Source: Flavobacterium sp. MC2016-06 (lineage in GTDB: Bacteria; Bacteroidota; Bacteroidia; Flavobacteriales; Flavobacteriaceae). Taken from it: a stretch of DNA of 42,118 bases. Shown here one piece after another: positions 1 to 8,538 of this stretch. How positions within the stretch are numbered: the first letter of the stretch is position 1; the number at the start of each line of letters is the position of its first letter. A program made the position numbers and the translations under genes. The notes beneath the pieces are model-generated. The model saw only the letters and a list, made by a program, of their open reading frames with translations. It was not told where the DNA came from and ran no database searches. Location: contig NZ_WMID02000041.1 of assembly GCF_009711165.2 (NCBI RefSeq), forward strand, positions 1 through 42,118, read 5' to 3'.

Positions 1-77
1 CCCATCCCGAACAGAGTAGTTAAGCCCGCCTGCGCAGATGGTACTGCAGTTTTGTGGGAGAGTATGTCGTCGCCTTT
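1..77 (+). rRNA. rrf: 5S ribosomal RNA, 3' part
   Basis: The window opens inside a 5S rRNA. The stretch CCCATCCCGAACAGAGTAG followed by TTAAGCCCGCC is the conserved loop B/helix III region of bacterial 5S rRNA, and the sequence closes with a GGGAGAGTATG helix IV/V segment. The 5' part lies outside the window, so this is presumably the end of a 16S-23S-5S operon read rightwards. The exact 3' end (about 75-78) is estimated. Confidence 0.95.
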
Positions 78-81
78 CTTT

Positions 82-118
82 AAATCCTCATCATTTATTT
101 GATGAGGATTTTTTTTGT
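82..118 (+). terminator. Intrinsic terminator of the rRNA operon
   Basis: An 11-bp perfect stem (AAATCCTCATC at 82-92 and GATGAGGATTT at 101-111) with an 8-nt loop is followed directly by a run of T. It lies five bases after the 5S rRNA and fits a rho-independent terminator. Confidence 0.9.
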
Positions 119-142
119 TTTATACGATTTGAGAACTTTATT

Positions 143-180
143 GGATCAACACGAAACCTGGGATCAACACGAAAACCTGT
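143..180. repeat. Tandem duplication of the IS left end
   Basis: GGATCAACACGAAACCTG (143-160) is followed immediately by GGATCAACACGAAAACCTG (161-179), so the outermost bases of the insertion sequence occur twice in tandem with a one-base length difference. The inner copy continues into sequence that matches the opposite end of the element and is therefore taken as the true end. The outer copy may be left from an earlier insertion or imprecise excision. Confidence 0.75.
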
Positions 181-197
181 GGAGTAGTAAAAATTAA
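161..197 (+). repeat. IS terminal inverted repeat, left
   Basis: Begins GGATCAACAC, with TGTGGAG about 8 bases further in. It pairs with the right-end repeat at 1553-1590 in opposite orientation; about 26 of 38 positions appear to agree by eye. Confidence 0.75.
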
Positions 198-1186
198 GCA
201 TAAATATTAGTGAGTCTAAAAAGGAAGTATTCTATATTTCTAACACCTCTAAATTTTGATCTAAAAGCTTTTATTTTCGCATTGAAAGATTCTGCCGAAG
301 CATTGGTACTTCTGTTGTCAAAATAGTTCAATATGGTTTGATAATGAATCATAATTGTGCGAGAGATTGTACCAAAAGACTTAAAACCCGATTGATTTAC
401 TTTTTCGTGCCATTTGGCTAGTTTAGCAAAGCCTATGATTTTATCTTTTGTGTTCTCGAAGATATTACGAAGTTCCTGAGTTAGATTATATCCTTTTTGA
501 ATGTCAGGATATAATTCAAACAATAATGAAGCACGTTCTGTTTGATTTTGAGTCCATTTAGATTTGGTTTTATACAAAAAATAGCGGCTTCTGGCTAGTA
601 ATTGTTTAAGTGTATCCCCATTTGAAAGTATTATAGCTTCGAAATTTACTTTTGACTTTTTGGCTTTTTCAATAGCATCATTTTCCTGATCGATGGCTTG
701 CCAACGATGTTTAATCCTGATTTCCTGCAGGGCTTCTGTAGCTAGCTTTTGAACATGAAATCGGTCTGTAACACGAGTCGCATTAGGAAAACATCTTTTA
801 GCAATTAATCCCATATTACCAGCCATATCCAGAGTGATTTCCTTGACTATATTTCGCTGTTTAAGAGCGATTTTTTCAATAACACTAATAACTGTTTCTG
901 CTTTAGTTCCTGCAATCATTGCTATTATTGTGCCTTTTCTGCCTTTACCGGATTTCTTGGTTAAAATAGTATAGAGTTCGCCGTTTGAAAGAGAAGTTTC
1001 GTCTATCGATAAACGCTTTCCAATATTTTGTGGAAAGAGAAGCCACTTTTTAGCGTGTGATATTTGATCCCAAACTTTAAAATCACTTAGAAAATCTTTG
1101 TATTGACATTGCAGGTTTCTACCAGAAACTCCATAAAAAGAAGCAATGGTATTACAATCATTTGGACTGGAATCTATTGATCTCTT
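194..1186 (-). CDS. ISAon1/ISL3-type transposase, DDE catalytic part (second frame)
   Basis: This is the catalytic half of the IS transposase. Its open frame runs from 1186 down to 194, well upstream of the first ATG (919), so it is probably expressed as a fusion with the N-terminal frame by ribosomal frameshifting. All three expected acidic residues are visible: D in SIDETS (encoded near 1003), D in TLDMAG and E in SAESFNAKIK near the C-terminus. The stretch RVTDRFHVQKLATEALQEIR is typical of ISL3-like enzymes. No internal stop is present, so the element may be functional. The frame is +1 relative to the upstream piece; the overlap 1158-1186 holds the only window for the shift, where TTA AAA GAG allows a lysyl-tRNA to slip from AAA to AAG. 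Confidence 0.85.
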   Translation of the reverse strand, partial: KRSIDSSPNDCNTIASFYGVSGRNLQCQYKDFLSDFKVWDQISHAKKWLLFPQNIGKRLSIDETSLSNGELYTILTKKSGKGRKGTIIAMIAGTKAETVISVIEKIALKQRNIVKEITLDMAGNMGLIAKRCFPNATRVTDRFHVQKLATEALQEIRIKHRWQAIDQENDAIEKAKKSKVNFEAIILSNGDTLKQLLARSRYFLYKTKSKWTQNQTERASLLFELYPDIQKGYNLTQELRNIFENTKDKIIGFAKLAKWHEKVNQSGFKSFGTISRTIMIHYQTILNYFDNRSTNASAESFNAKIKAFRSKFRGVRNIEYFLFRLTNIYA

Positions 1187-1523
1187 TTAAAAAAGACGCA
1201 AACTCCTGAGTTACACGAGTCCCGTCTGCTGCTAAATTCCAATCTCTATAAACTACTTTCCCTGTATCTTCATTAAGCCATCTTCTACGGGTGATGTGAA
1301 GATACACCTGATGGCCGCGAATAGGAAAATCCTGAACCGTAATCTCATCAAAGAATCCCTTTGAACTTAATTTTGCTTCTCTGTATTCTTTAGGTATTGA
1401 ATTAATCTCTTTCAAATAAAGATGAAGTGTTTCATTTTCTTTTTTATAAGAAGTAAGTTCAAAATAGTCTACTATTATCTCAGGCAGTAACAACTTAAGG
1501 ATGTCCAGAAAAGAATCTTGCAT
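1158..1523 (-). CDS. ISAon1-type transposase, N-terminal region
   Basis: This 121-residue product matches my recall of the ISAon1 family transposase N-terminal region. It starts MQDSFLDILKLLLPE and carries RGHQVYLHITRRRWL and DWNLAADGTRVTQEFASFLK, a likely DNA-binding part. It ends at TGA (1158-1160) within the overlap with the catalytic frame. Alone it lacks catalytic residues. The start lies inside the right inverted repeat side of the element, as usual for an IS with its gene reading away from that end. Confidence 0.85.
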   Translation of the reverse strand: MQDSFLDILKLLLPEIIVDYFELTSYKKENETLHLYLKEINSIPKEYREAKLSSKGFFDEITVQDFPIRGHQVYLHITRRRWLNEDTGKVVYRDWNLAADGTRVTQEFASFLKEINRFQSK

Positions 1524-1552
1524 TTATATATAATTTCAAAATACAAATATCT

Positions 1553-1590
1553 AATTTTTAATATTTCTCCACAACAATATGTGTTGATCC
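1553..1590 (-). repeat. IS terminal inverted repeat, right
   Basis: Read on the minus strand from 1590 it begins GGATCAACACATATTGTTG and continues TGGAGAAATATTAAAAATTAG, mirroring the left end. Its outer edge falls exactly where the neighbouring aminopeptidase reading frame stops resembling its family, which fixes the element boundary at 1590. Confidence 0.75.
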
Positions 1591-1910
1591 TCCATTGTAT
1601 CGTATTTGGCGCCAATCATAAGTGTTGGAATTGAAATTTCGTGATGTCGTTTTTTAATATCCCATTTAGCTAGTCGTCCACTAATACCAAATTCGCTCGG
1701 ACCTTGCATTAATGTATAAATTTCTCCATTTACATGTTTAATGGCTCGATTGAAGCTATCAGGCCATTCTTTTAATCTGCATAAATGTTTTTGATAGAAA
1801 TTTGGTATCAATAATTCCATGTAGCGCGGATTTTCAAAATCTTTTTTAGCTTCCAGTGCTCTTATTTCTGCTAGAATTTCTGGTTTCATTTGTTTGGCTA
1901 GTACTTCGTC
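1591..1910 (-). pseudogene. Prolyl aminopeptidase-like gene fragment, truncated at both ends
   Basis: The reading frame encodes an internal segment typical of Bacteroidota proline iminopeptidases (alpha/beta hydrolase, S33 type): LAKQMKPEILAEIRALEAKK, YQKHLCRLKEWP, LMQGPSEFGISGRLAKWD and LMIGAKYDTM. Family members are about 300-350 residues; only about 105 remain. The C-terminal end is replaced by IS sequence after GAKYDTM, so the last 13 residues of the open frame (to 1551) are IS-encoded. The frame also runs back past the ATG at 1889 to about 1910 with family-like DEVLAKQ before meeting a stop, so the N-terminal half with the catalytic serine is deleted. Both the nucleophile and the terminal His are missing, so the product cannot be active. 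Confidence 0.85.
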
Positions 1911-1994
1911 TAAATATTACTTTTACTTTATTTAAAGAAAAAGAGAATTGGAAGATTATTTATTTTATAGATACCAGAAGAAAATAAATTAGCT

Positions 1995-2639
1995 TTAATT
2001 CGTTGTTGCAGTGTAGTAATGACAGTCTTTAATTAATAAACATTCATCACATTTTGGTTTTGGTCTGCAGGTTTCTCTTCCTAAAAATGAAATTGCCATT
2101 CCAATTTCTGACCAAATAGATTGCGGAAGAATTTGCATAAGATCTTTTTCTATCTTATTTCCATCTTTATTTTCTCTTATTATTCCAATTCTTGGAGCGA
2201 CGCGAATGACGTGTAAATCAGCTATAATACCTTCTGCGGGTTGATTGGTTTCTCTTAAAATAACATTTGCAGATTTTCTCCCAATACCTTTTAAGGCTGT
2301 TAATTCCTTCATATTCAAAGGAATATTTTCGTCTTTTTGAAGTGTTTTAGCAATTTCTAATAACCATTGTGATTTTGTTGGATAATTTCGAACTTTGCTA
2401 ATATAAGTGACAAAAACTTCAGGTTCAGCTTTAGATAAACTATTTAAAGTTGGAAATTTCTCAAATAAAGCAGGAGCAATAGTATTTATATTCGCATCAG
2501 AATCTTGTGCAGACAAAACGACCATCACAAGTAATTGATAAGTATTTTTGTATTCTAAAGGATGTTGTTTTCCTTTATATTTCTTTAGAATTGGTTCTAA
2601 CTTTGTTTCCCATTCTGATGTTTCTCCAAATAAGTCCAT
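1995..2639 (-). CDS. nth: Endonuclease III (HhH-GPD DNA glycosylase with Fe-S cluster)
   Basis: Base excision repair glycosylase/AP lyase for oxidised pyrimidines, 214 residues, the usual length. The helix-hairpin-helix LKGIGRKSANVIL spans residues 116-128 and holds catalytic Lys122; the second catalytic residue is Asp141 in ADLHVIRV. A C-terminal [4Fe-4S] ligand set is present at Cys191, Cys197, Cys200 and Cys206 (C-x5-C-x2-C-x5-C, one residue shorter in the first gap than the classical E. coli spacing). It is followed downstream only by the aminopeptidase fragment and lies 49 bp after the hydrolase gene, so the two may be cotranscribed. Confidence 0.92.
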   Translation of the reverse strand: MDLFGETSEWETKLEPILKKYKGKQHPLEYKNTYQLLVMVVLSAQDSDANINTIAPALFEKFPTLNSLSKAEPEVFVTYISKVRNYPTKSQWLLEIAKTLQKDENIPLNMKELTALKGIGRKSANVILRETNQPAEGIIADLHVIRVAPRIGIIRENKDGNKIEKDLMQILPQSIWSEIGMAISFLGRETCRPKPKCDECLLIKDCHYYTATTN

Positions 2640-2688
2640 TTTTTGTTTTCTTTAAAAGTAAATCATAAAAACTGTAACTATTACAAAA

Positions 2689-3555
2689 TTAAGTAGTTTC
2701 AATGAAATCTATTGTTTTTTTAATCACATTTTGATTTCCTAAAATTTTTCGGTGGCCTAATTTTTCGGTTAAATATAAAGTTCCGTTTTCTAAATTTTTA
2801 TGAATATGAATTCCTGCTTTTACAGAAACTTCTGTATCGTCATTATCATGAATTACTAAAACAGGAATTTTAACTTGTTTTGCCGCTATATAAGCAGAGT
2901 AATTATCCATTTTAGTTTGGTACTTATTTTCAAAGTAATCACGTAAAGACAGGCTCATTTTTGGTTTTAAACCGAGCTTAGAAATAAAATCATCTAAAAT
3001 ATCTTGTACAACATCACCACTGCCAATAACAACAGCTTTTTTTACCTTTAAACCATCCTTAATTGCATTCAAAACTGACATGCCGCCTAATGAATGCCCA
3101 ATAGCAATTTCAAAAGGACCGTATAATTTCTCAATTTCTAAAATTGCTGCTATAAATTCAGACATTATTGTTGACTTTCCTTCTGATTTTCCGTGAGCAG
3201 GAGCATCAAAGCTAATTGTAGAATATCCATTTTGTAAAAGTTCATCAGCTATTTTAAACAATTGTGTGCCACGACCAGACCATCCATGAACCAATAAAAT
3301 CTTTTGTTCACTTTTTCCATATTCATAAACTACAATGTTTTTATTAATTGCAGGAACGAGTATTGAATGCTGAATGCTTTTGTGATCCATGTCTAACTCT
3401 CTTTTTGGAACTTTATGTTTTATAGGAGTTATAAAAAGTTTAGCAGCATATTTTGTAGCTAATTTAGTAGAAAAAAAAGCGCATATCTTGCTGGATACTA
3501 TTATAAAATGTGGAATTTTTAAAGATTGAATAGGATTAGAAGCCTTTTTTGTCAT
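2689..3555 (-). CDS. Alpha/beta hydrolase
   Basis: A 288-residue serine hydrolase of unknown substrate. The core fold is clear: oxyanion segment LLVHGWSGRG (88-97), DAPAHGKS, nucleophile elbow GHSLGG with Ser155, an acidic region VIHDNDDTEV (likely Asp239 or Asp240) and a late His268 in KLGHRK. Residues 1-50 are a basic/hydrophobic extension before the hydrolase core, possibly a membrane-associated N-terminus. It is divergent from glgA across a 141-bp gap. The sequence resembles lysophospholipase-like or hypothetical hydrolases of Flavobacterium; nothing visible fixes the substrate. Confidence 0.85.
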   Translation of the reverse strand: MTKKASNPIQSLKIPHFIIVSSKICAFFSTKLATKYAAKLFITPIKHKVPKRELDMDHKSIQHSILVPAINKNIVVYEYGKSEQKILLVHGWSGRGTQLFKIADELLQNGYSTISFDAPAHGKSEGKSTIMSEFIAAILEIEKLYGPFEIAIGHSLGGMSVLNAIKDGLKVKKAVVIGSGDVVQDILDDFISKLGLKPKMSLSLRDYFENKYQTKMDNYSAYIAAKQVKIPVLVIHDNDDTEVSVKAGIHIHKNLENGTLYLTEKLGHRKILGNQNVIKKTIDFIETT

Positions 3556-3696
3556 ATTAATAATTTTTATTTCAAGCTCAAATTTCGGTTATTTTTTCCC
3601 TAAATTTAAAGAACATAAAAGTAGTATAATTAATAACTGTTTGCCGTTAAAAGGAACATGAATTTAATTTTATAAATAGGTTTTTAAAATTTTAAA

Positions 3697-5124
3697 ATGG
3701 AAATATTTCATATCAGCGCAGAATGTTACCCTATGGCAAAAGTGGGCGGTTTAGCCGATGTTGTTGGTGCATTGCCTAAATATCAAAATAAAGCCGGTCA
3801 CGAAGTTCGAGTTGTTGTACCTTGTTATGATACTAAGTTTAAAAAAGAGAATGAATTTGAATGTGTTCATTGGGGAAATATTAAATTAGGAAATTTTGAC
3901 TTTCCATTTAGCGTTTTAAAAGAAACAACAGATAAATTAGGTTACGAATTGTATCTGATTGAAATTAAAGAATTATTTGATCGCCCAAATGTGTACGGCT
4001 ATGAAGATGATATTGAACGATTTCTATCTTTTCAGATTGCTGCTTTAGATTGGATTTCAGGTCGTGAAACGGTTCCCGAAATTATAAATTGTCATGATCA
4101 TCATACAGGTGTTATTCCTTTTATGATAAAATATGCTTATAAGTATGAAAATTTAAGAACTGTAAAAACGATAATCACAATTCATAATGGGCTATATCAA
4201 GGATGGTTTGGTTTTGATAAATTACATTATTTGCCAGAATTTAATTTAATTCATATCGGATTTTTAGAATGGAATAATTCTTTAAATTCTTTGGCAGTTG
4301 GTATTAAATGTGCTTATGCGGTTACAACGGTTTCACCAAGTTATTTGAATGAAATCAATATTGCTGCAAACGGATTAGAGGGATTGTTTAATTCGGTTAG
4401 AAATAAATCTAAAGGAATTTTAAATGGAATTGATATTGAGGTTTGGGATCCATCAAAAGATATAATGGTTAATGAAAATTATTCTATTGAAACTTTCGAA
4501 ACAGGTAAACAGAAAAATAAGGAAAAGCTGTGCGAGCAATTTGATTTAGATCCTTCGAAACCATTGTTTAGTTTTATTGGACGGTTATTTGAAGAAAAAG
4601 GGGGCGATTTACTGCCGCAAGCTTCGGCTTTAGCTTTATCTGAGAATTTTGAAAATATAAATATCTTGATTTTAGGATCTGGAAATGCAGCAATTGAGTC
4701 TCAATTATTGCAGTTGAGAAATGATTATAATGGTAATTACAATGTTTTTATTGGTTACAACGAAGAATTAGCACATTTGATTTATGCTGGTTCAGATTTT
4801 ATTTTAATGCCTTCTCGTGTTGAACCATGCGGTTTAAATCAGATGTATGCATTGCGTTATGGAACTGTGCCAATTGTTAGAAGAACGGGTGGTTTACGTG
4901 ATACTGTGACTGATTTTGGTGACAACGGAAATGGTATCTGCCACGATCAGGCTTCTGTTGGTGACATATGTTATTCTATTAATCGTGCTGTAAAAATATA
5001 TGCCGACAAAATAAATTTCAATATAATAATTGAAAGAGGAATGAGTACAGATCATTCCTGGGAAAGAGTATGTGAGGAATACATCGAAATATACAACTTA
5101 ATAATTCAGAAAAATGAAGTTTAA
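3697..5124 (+). CDS. glgA: Glycogen synthase (ADP-glucose type, GT5)
   Basis: Transfers glucose from ADP-glucose to a growing alpha-1,4-glucan. The 475 residues match the bacterial GlgA length. The N-terminal KVGGLADVVGALP motif (15-27) binds ADP-glucose; HDHHTG lies at 133-138, NGID at 243-246, and the GT-B C-terminal half has GRLFEEKGGD with Arg296 and Lys301. The catalytic-region motif RVEPCGLNQMYALRYG (374-389) contains Glu376 and Cys378, followed by RRTGGLRDTV. It is the first gene of glgA-glgC-glgB; its end overlaps the start of glgC by 11 bp, indicating translational coupling. Confidence 0.96.
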   Translation: MEIFHISAECYPMAKVGGLADVVGALPKYQNKAGHEVRVVVPCYDTKFKKENEFECVHWGNIKLGNFDFPFSVLKETTDKLGYELYLIEIKELFDRPNVYGYEDDIERFLSFQIAALDWISGRETVPEIINCHDHHTGVIPFMIKYAYKYENLRTVKTIITIHNGLYQGWFGFDKLHYLPEFNLIHIGFLEWNNSLNSLAVGIKCAYAVTTVSPSYLNEINIAANGLEGLFNSVRNKSKGILNGIDIEVWDPSKDIMVNENYSIETFETGKQKNKEKLCEQFDLDPSKPLFSFIGRLFEEKGGDLLPQASALALSENFENINILILGSGNAAIESQLLQLRNDYNGNYNVFIGYNEELAHLIYAGSDFILMPSRVEPCGLNQMYALRYGTVPIVRRTGGLRDTVTDFGDNGNGICHDQASVGDICYSINRAVKIYADKINFNIIIERGMSTDHSWERVCEEYIEIYNLIIQKNEV

Positions 5125-6394
5125 AAAGAAAAATGTAGTTGCCATTATTCTAGGAGGTGGACAAGGATCACGCTTGTTTCCACTAACGCAAACAAGATCA
5201 AAACCAGCTGTTCCGATTGGGGGAAAATACAGATTGGTTGACATTCCGATTTCAAATTGTATCAATTCTGATATTTTTAAAATATTTGTATTGACTCAGT
5301 TTAATTCTGCATCGCTGAATGCACACATTAAAAATACTTTTAATTTTAGTATTTTCAGCCAGTCTTTTGTTGATATTTTGGCAGCTGAACAGACTCCAGA
5401 AAATCCAACTTGGTTTCAGGGAACTGCTGACGCTGTACGTCAATGTATGTCGCATTTCTTGAAACACGATTTTGATCATGCTTTGATTTTATCTGGTGAT
5501 CAATTGTATCAAATGGATTTTAATGAAATGTTAGAAGCTCATATTTCGAGTAATGCAGAAATTTCTATTGCTACATTGCCTGTAAATGCTAAAGATGCAC
5601 CAGAATTTGGGATTCTTAAAACCAATCATGAAAATTGTGTAGAATCTTTTATAGAAAAACCAGATGCTTCTCTTTTACCACAATGGGAATCTGAAGTGAG
5701 CGAGCAGATGCAGGCAAAAGGGAAAAAATACCTTGCATCAATGGGGATTTATATTTTTAATAAACAGCTTTTAGAAGATTTAATGGCTAATCCAGAAACG
5801 AAAGATTTCGGAAAAGAAATTATTCCTGATGCTGTTGGAAAACATAAAATTCTAAGTTATCAATACGAAGGATATTGGACGGATATCGGAAATATTGAAT
5901 CGTTTTTTGAAGCTAATATTGGTTTAACGACAGATATTCCAGAGTTTAATTTGTTTGATAACGATAACAAAATCTTTACACGTCCGAGGTTATTACCGCC
6001 TTCTAAATTTAGAAACTCAATTATAAATCAATCATTAATTTCTGAAGGTTGTATTATTAATGCAAAAGAAATTAAAAGTTCTGTAATTGGTATTCGTTCT
6101 AGAGTGGGAGAAGGGACTGTTTTGGAGAATTGTTATGTTATGGGTAACGATTTTTATCAGGATTTGGATGAATTGCATGAAGATACTCAAAACAACAAAA
6201 TACATGTTGGAATAGGTGAAAACTGCTTTATAAAAAATGTTCTCGTAGATAAAAATGTACGTATTGGAAACAATGTACATATTAATGGAGGCAAACATTT
6301 AGATAATTTTACCAATGATTTGTATACTATTAAAGATGGAATTGTTGTAATTAAAAAAGGAGTTATTCTTTCGGATAATTTTAGAATAGAATAA
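5114..6394 (+). CDS. glgC: Glucose-1-phosphate adenylyltransferase (ADP-glucose pyrophosphorylase)
   Basis: Makes ADP-glucose from ATP and glucose-1-phosphate, the committed step of bacterial glycogen synthesis. The 426 residues hold the nucleotidyltransferase signature GGGQGSRLFPLTQTRSKPAV (14-33), WFQGTADAVRQ (100-110), LSGDQLY (126-132), the sugar-phosphate region FIEKP, and a C-terminal left-handed beta-helix part with hexapeptide-like repeats (residues about 300-420). The ATG lies inside the end of glgA. It is followed by glgB after 37 bp, so the three genes form one operon. Confidence 0.96.
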   Translation: MKFKKKNVVAIILGGGQGSRLFPLTQTRSKPAVPIGGKYRLVDIPISNCINSDIFKIFVLTQFNSASLNAHIKNTFNFSIFSQSFVDILAAEQTPENPTWFQGTADAVRQCMSHFLKHDFDHALILSGDQLYQMDFNEMLEAHISSNAEISIATLPVNAKDAPEFGILKTNHENCVESFIEKPDASLLPQWESEVSEQMQAKGKKYLASMGIYIFNKQLLEDLMANPETKDFGKEIIPDAVGKHKILSYQYEGYWTDIGNIESFFEANIGLTTDIPEFNLFDNDNKIFTRPRLLPPSKFRNSIINQSLISEGCIINAKEIKSSVIGIRSRVGEGTVLENCYVMGNDFYQDLDELHEDTQNNKIHVGIGENCFIKNVLVDKNVRIGNNVHINGGKHLDNFTNDLYTIKDGIVVIKKGVILSDNFRIE

Positions 6395-6431
6395 AAAATT
6401 AAGATTTTAATTGTTGCCTTAAAAACCAAAT

Positions 6432-8342
6432 ATGAATAAAGTTATTACGCATTCTCTTTTTACTGATTTTGACATCGATTTGTTCAAAGCTGGAAAACAT
6501 TTTAAATTGTATGAGAAGCTTGGAGCGCATTTAATTGAAGTTAACGGAATAAAAGGCGTTTATTTTGCAGTTTGGGCACCAACGGCGAAATCCGTATCTG
6601 TTGTAGGTGATTTTAATTATTGGACTGATAATGAGCATGAATTGCAAGTAAGGTGGGATTCTTCTGGAGTTTGGGAAGGTTTTATTCCTGGTATTGAAAA
6701 AGGAGCACTTTATAAGTATAAAATTCAGTCGAATATTAATGGTATTGTAACCGAAAAAGCAGATCCTTTTTCTTTGTATTGTGAAAAACCACCGCGTACA
6801 GCTTCTGTTGTTTGGGATTTAGATTATAACTGGAAAGACGAAAACTGGATGCATACTCGTAAACAGAATAATGCTTTAGATAAGCCATATTCTGTTTACG
6901 AGGTTCATTTGGGTTCTTGGAAACGTGCAGATCATAATAGATTTTTAACGTATTTGGAACTTGCTGACGATTTAGTAAATTATGTCAAAGAAATGGGCTT
7001 TACACATGTAGAGTTCATGCCTATTATGGAATATCCTTATGATCCTTCTTGGGGGTATCAATTAACAGGTTATTTTGCACCAACTTCTCGTTTTGGTAAA
7101 CCACAAGATTTTATGGTTTTGGTCGATAAATTGCATCAAGCTGGGATTGGAGTGATTTTAGATTGGGTTCCGTCGCATTTTCCTGATGATGCGCACGGTT
7201 TGGGTTTCTTTGATGGATCGCATTTATACGAACATCCAGATCGCAGAAAAGGATATCACCCAGATTGGAAAAGTTTGGTTTTTAATTACGGACGTAATGA
7301 AGTTCGAGCTTTCTTGATTAGTAATGCTGTTTTTTGGCTTCAAAATTATCATGCAGATGGTCTGCGTGTTGATGCTGTTGCTTCAATGTTGTATCTGGAT
7401 TATTCTAGAAATGATGGCGAATGGGAACCTAATATTTATGGTGGAAGAGAAAATCTAGAAACTATTAGTTTTCTTAAAGAATTTAATGAAGTTATCTACG
7501 CTAATTTTAATGGAGTTCAGACTATTGCCGAAGAAAGTACTTCTTTCCCGATGGTTTCTAGACCAACGTTTACGGGCGGTTTAGGTTTTGGAATGAAGTG
7601 GATGATGGGCTGGATGCACGACACTTTAAAATACTTTCAGAAAGATACTGTTTATAGAAAATACCATCAGAATGAATTGACTTTTTCAATGACGTATGCT
7701 TTTACCGAAAATTTTATGCTTCCGTTTTCACATGATGAAGTGGTTTATGGCAAAAAATCTATTGCTAACAAAATGCCTGGCGACGAATGGCAGAAGTTTG
7801 CCAATTTACGATTGTTATACGGCTACATGTTCACACATCCCGGTACTAAATTATTGTTTATGGGTTCTGAATTTGGGCAGGGTGACGAATGGAATTTTGA
7901 GAAAAGTTTAGACTGGCATTTATTGCAATATGATTATCATTCAGGAATTAAGAAGATAGTTACCGATTTAAATCAGTTGTATAAATCGCATCCTGCTTTG
8001 TATGAAAAACAATTTAGCGGTGAAGGTTTTGAATGGATCAATTATTCAGATCATCAAAATGCGGTTCTATCTTATATCCGAAAAGGAAATAATATAAATG
8101 AAAACTTAATTGTCGTTTGTAATTTCACGCAAGTGGTAAGAGAAAAATACAGAATAGGAATACCGCAAAAAGGCAGTTTAGTACAGGTTTTTAACAGCGA
8201 TGCTAAAGGTTATGGCGGAAGCGGTGTTACTGGTTCTAATACTTTAAAAGTAGAATCTATGCCGTATGATGGAAGAGATTATTCAATCGAATTAATTTTG
8301 CCTCCATTGAGTGTTACCGTTTATTCAATATCAGAAAAATAA
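6432..8342 (+). CDS. glgB: 1,4-alpha-glucan branching enzyme (GH13)
   Basis: Introduces alpha-1,6 branches in glycogen. The 636 residues carry an N-terminal CBM48 domain (about 30-120, [20 protein letters not shown]), the GH13 barrel and a C-terminal beta domain. Catalytic motifs are all present: DWVPSHFP (244-251), nucleophile Asp314 in [10 protein letters not shown], acid/base Glu367 in IAEEST and transition-state Asp435 in SHDEVV. It is of the short-N-terminus GlgB type. It is third in the glg operon; a weak hairpin with a T run follows at 8358-8378. Confidence 0.96.
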   Translation: MNKVITHSLFTDFDIDLFKAGKHFKLYEKLGAHLIEVNGIKGVYFAVWAPTAKSVSVVGDFNYWTDNEHELQVRWDSSGVWEGFIPGIEKGALYKYKIQSNINGIVTEKADPFSLYCEKPPRTASVVWDLDYNWKDENWMHTRKQNNALDKPYSVYEVHLGSWKRADHNRFLTYLELADDLVNYVKEMGFTHVEFMPIMEYPYDPSWGYQLTGYFAPTSRFGKPQDFMVLVDKLHQAGIGVILDWVPSHFPDDAHGLGFFDGSHLYEHPDRRKGYHPDWKSLVFNYGRNEVRAFLISNAVFWLQNYHADGLRVDAVASMLYLDYSRNDGEWEPNIYGGRENLETISFLKEFNEVIYANFNGVQTIAEESTSFPMVSRPTFTGGLGFGMKWMMGWMHDTLKYFQKDTVYRKYHQNELTFSMTYAFTENFMLPFSHDEVVYGKKSIANKMPGDEWQKFANLRLLYGYMFTHPGTKLLFMGSEFGQGDEWNFEKSLDWHLLQYDYHSGIKKIVTDLNQLYKSHPALYEKQFSGEGFEWINYSDHQNAVLSYIRKGNNINENLIVVCNFTQVVREKYRIGIPQKGSLVQVFNSDAKGYGGSGVTGSNTLKVESMPYDGRDYSIELILPPLSVTVYSISEK

Positions 8343-8357
8343 GATATTTGTTTTCAG

Positions 8358-8378
8358 TGATAAGATTTTATCATTTTT
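8358..8378 (+). terminator. Weak terminator-like hairpin after glgB
   Basis: TGATAA (8358-8363) and TTATCA (8368-8373) form a short AT-rich stem with a GATT loop followed by five T. The stem is weak, so readthrough into the glucosidase gene is likely. Confidence 0.35.
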
Positions 8379-8491
8379 AAGCTCAAAAAATGTTAATTTA
8401 TTGTTTTTCACAGGTGTTATTTAACACTCATGCAAGAAAAACGTTTTCGTGAATAAACCTTTTATTCATAGTGCTTTACTAAGTTTTTTTG

Positions 8492-8499
8492 TATGTTTG
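8492..8499 (+). promoter_or_regulatory. Possible -7 element before the GH31 gene
   Basis: TATGTTTG matches the Flavobacterium -7 consensus TAnnTTTG and lies 40 bp before the GH31 start. No clear TTTG/TTG -33 element is found at 17-23 bp upstream, so this is tentative. Confidence 0.35.
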
Positions 8500-8538
8500 A
8501 AATAGCGATAAAGTTTTTATAATTAATTCATTAGCGAT

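Larger units (their letters stand above)
161..1590 (-). mobile_element. Insertion sequence, ISL3-type (ISAon1-like)
   Basis: An element of about 1.43 kb transcribed leftwards. Both ends read inwards as GGATCAACAC, then a variable stretch, then TGTGGAG and an AT-rich tail containing AAAATTA, forming imperfect terminal inverted repeats of about 38 bp. It encodes a two-frame transposase (an N-terminal piece and a DDE piece) of the kind known in Bacteroidota as ISAon1 family, related to ISL3 transposases. No matching 8-bp target duplication is visible: the left flank GAAACCTG and the right flank TCCATTGT differ. That fits a rearranged insertion, as does the truncated gene on its right. The family is named from recall of transposase motifs. 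Confidence 0.85.

Noticed and set aside
1551..1590. The last 13 residues of the aminopeptidase-like reading frame as genuine protein
   Set aside because: They are encoded by the IS inverted repeat and do not continue the family sequence after GAKYDTM.
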